A stretch of DNA of 5,566 nt from an uncultured Brachyspira sp. (GTDB taxonomy: Bacteria > Spirochaetota > Brachyspiria > Brachyspirales > Brachyspiraceae). Each line of letters starts with the position of its first letter. Within the stretch, counting starts at the first letter, position 1. This document shows, piece by piece, positions 5,534 through 5,566 of this stretch. The notes under the pieces were generated by a model. It was not told the origin of the DNA. It saw nothing but the letters and a program-made list of their open reading frames with translations, and did no database searches. The translations under genes and the position numbers were made by a program. The DNA lies in the NCBI GenBank assembly GCA_934725655.1, contig CAKVCJ010000143.1:1-5566 (forward strand), in the 5' to 3' direction.

Positions 5534-5566
5534 GAAACACAGTAAATTAAGTAAAGAAAAACAATT
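5532..5566 (+). CDS. Possible start of the next gene, cut by the window edge
   Basis: An ATG at 5532 opens MKHSKLSKEKQ and stays open to the end of the window. It begins 19 nt after the preceding stop, the same spacing as between pfkA and the glycosyltransferase-like gene. There is no clear Shine-Dalgarno site, and the first two bases of the ATG are the last pair of the inverted-repeat arm. Eleven codons are too few to identify a product or to exclude chance. Confidence 0.3.
   Translation, partial: MKHSKLSKEKQ

Overview
The window is strongly AT-rich and shows a diderm bacterium: one gene encodes an outer-membrane beta-barrel with a signal peptide and a terminal Phe, and another encodes a small exported protein. 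The base composition, the Lys/Asn/Ile-rich proteins and this mix of genes fit an intestinal spirochaete of the genus Brachyspira best. That is an inference from style. Fusobacteria or another AT-rich diderm cannot be excluded.

Layout. At the left edge, on the + strand, is the 3' part of an outer-membrane beta-barrel gene (3-1052). Its frame is open to the window edge and includes most of a signal peptide, so only a few residues are missing. It meets a leftward gene group at a shared bidirectional terminator (about 1096-1140). Reading leftward from 3353, that group is mgtE (CBS-domain Mg2+ transporter), a 188-aa exported protein of unknown function, and a 43-aa ORF behind a GGAGG ribosome binding site.

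Between mgtE and pfkA lies a 130-bp intergenic region with two good sigma-70-like promoters. They point in opposite directions but overlap, so each fires through the other. The mgtE leader also holds a 13-codon basic mini-ORF whose stop codon overlaps the mgtE start (ATGA). This is the most intriguing regulatory arrangement in the window.

Rightward from 3484 runs a compact operon: pfkA (ATP-type 6-phosphofructokinase), then 19 nt later a divergent WecG/TagA/CpsF-fold protein with a long Lys/Glu-rich repetitive tail, then 19 nt later the possible start of another gene at the right edge. The WecG/TagA-like protein lacks several of the family's usual catalytic signatures. Its tail contains two 87-bp tandem copies that encode almost the same 29 residues despite silent divergence.

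Functionally the window combines Mg2+ uptake, the committed step of glycolysis (itself Mg-ATP dependent) and envelope proteins. No rRNA, tRNA, CRISPR array, insertion sequence or phage gene is visible.
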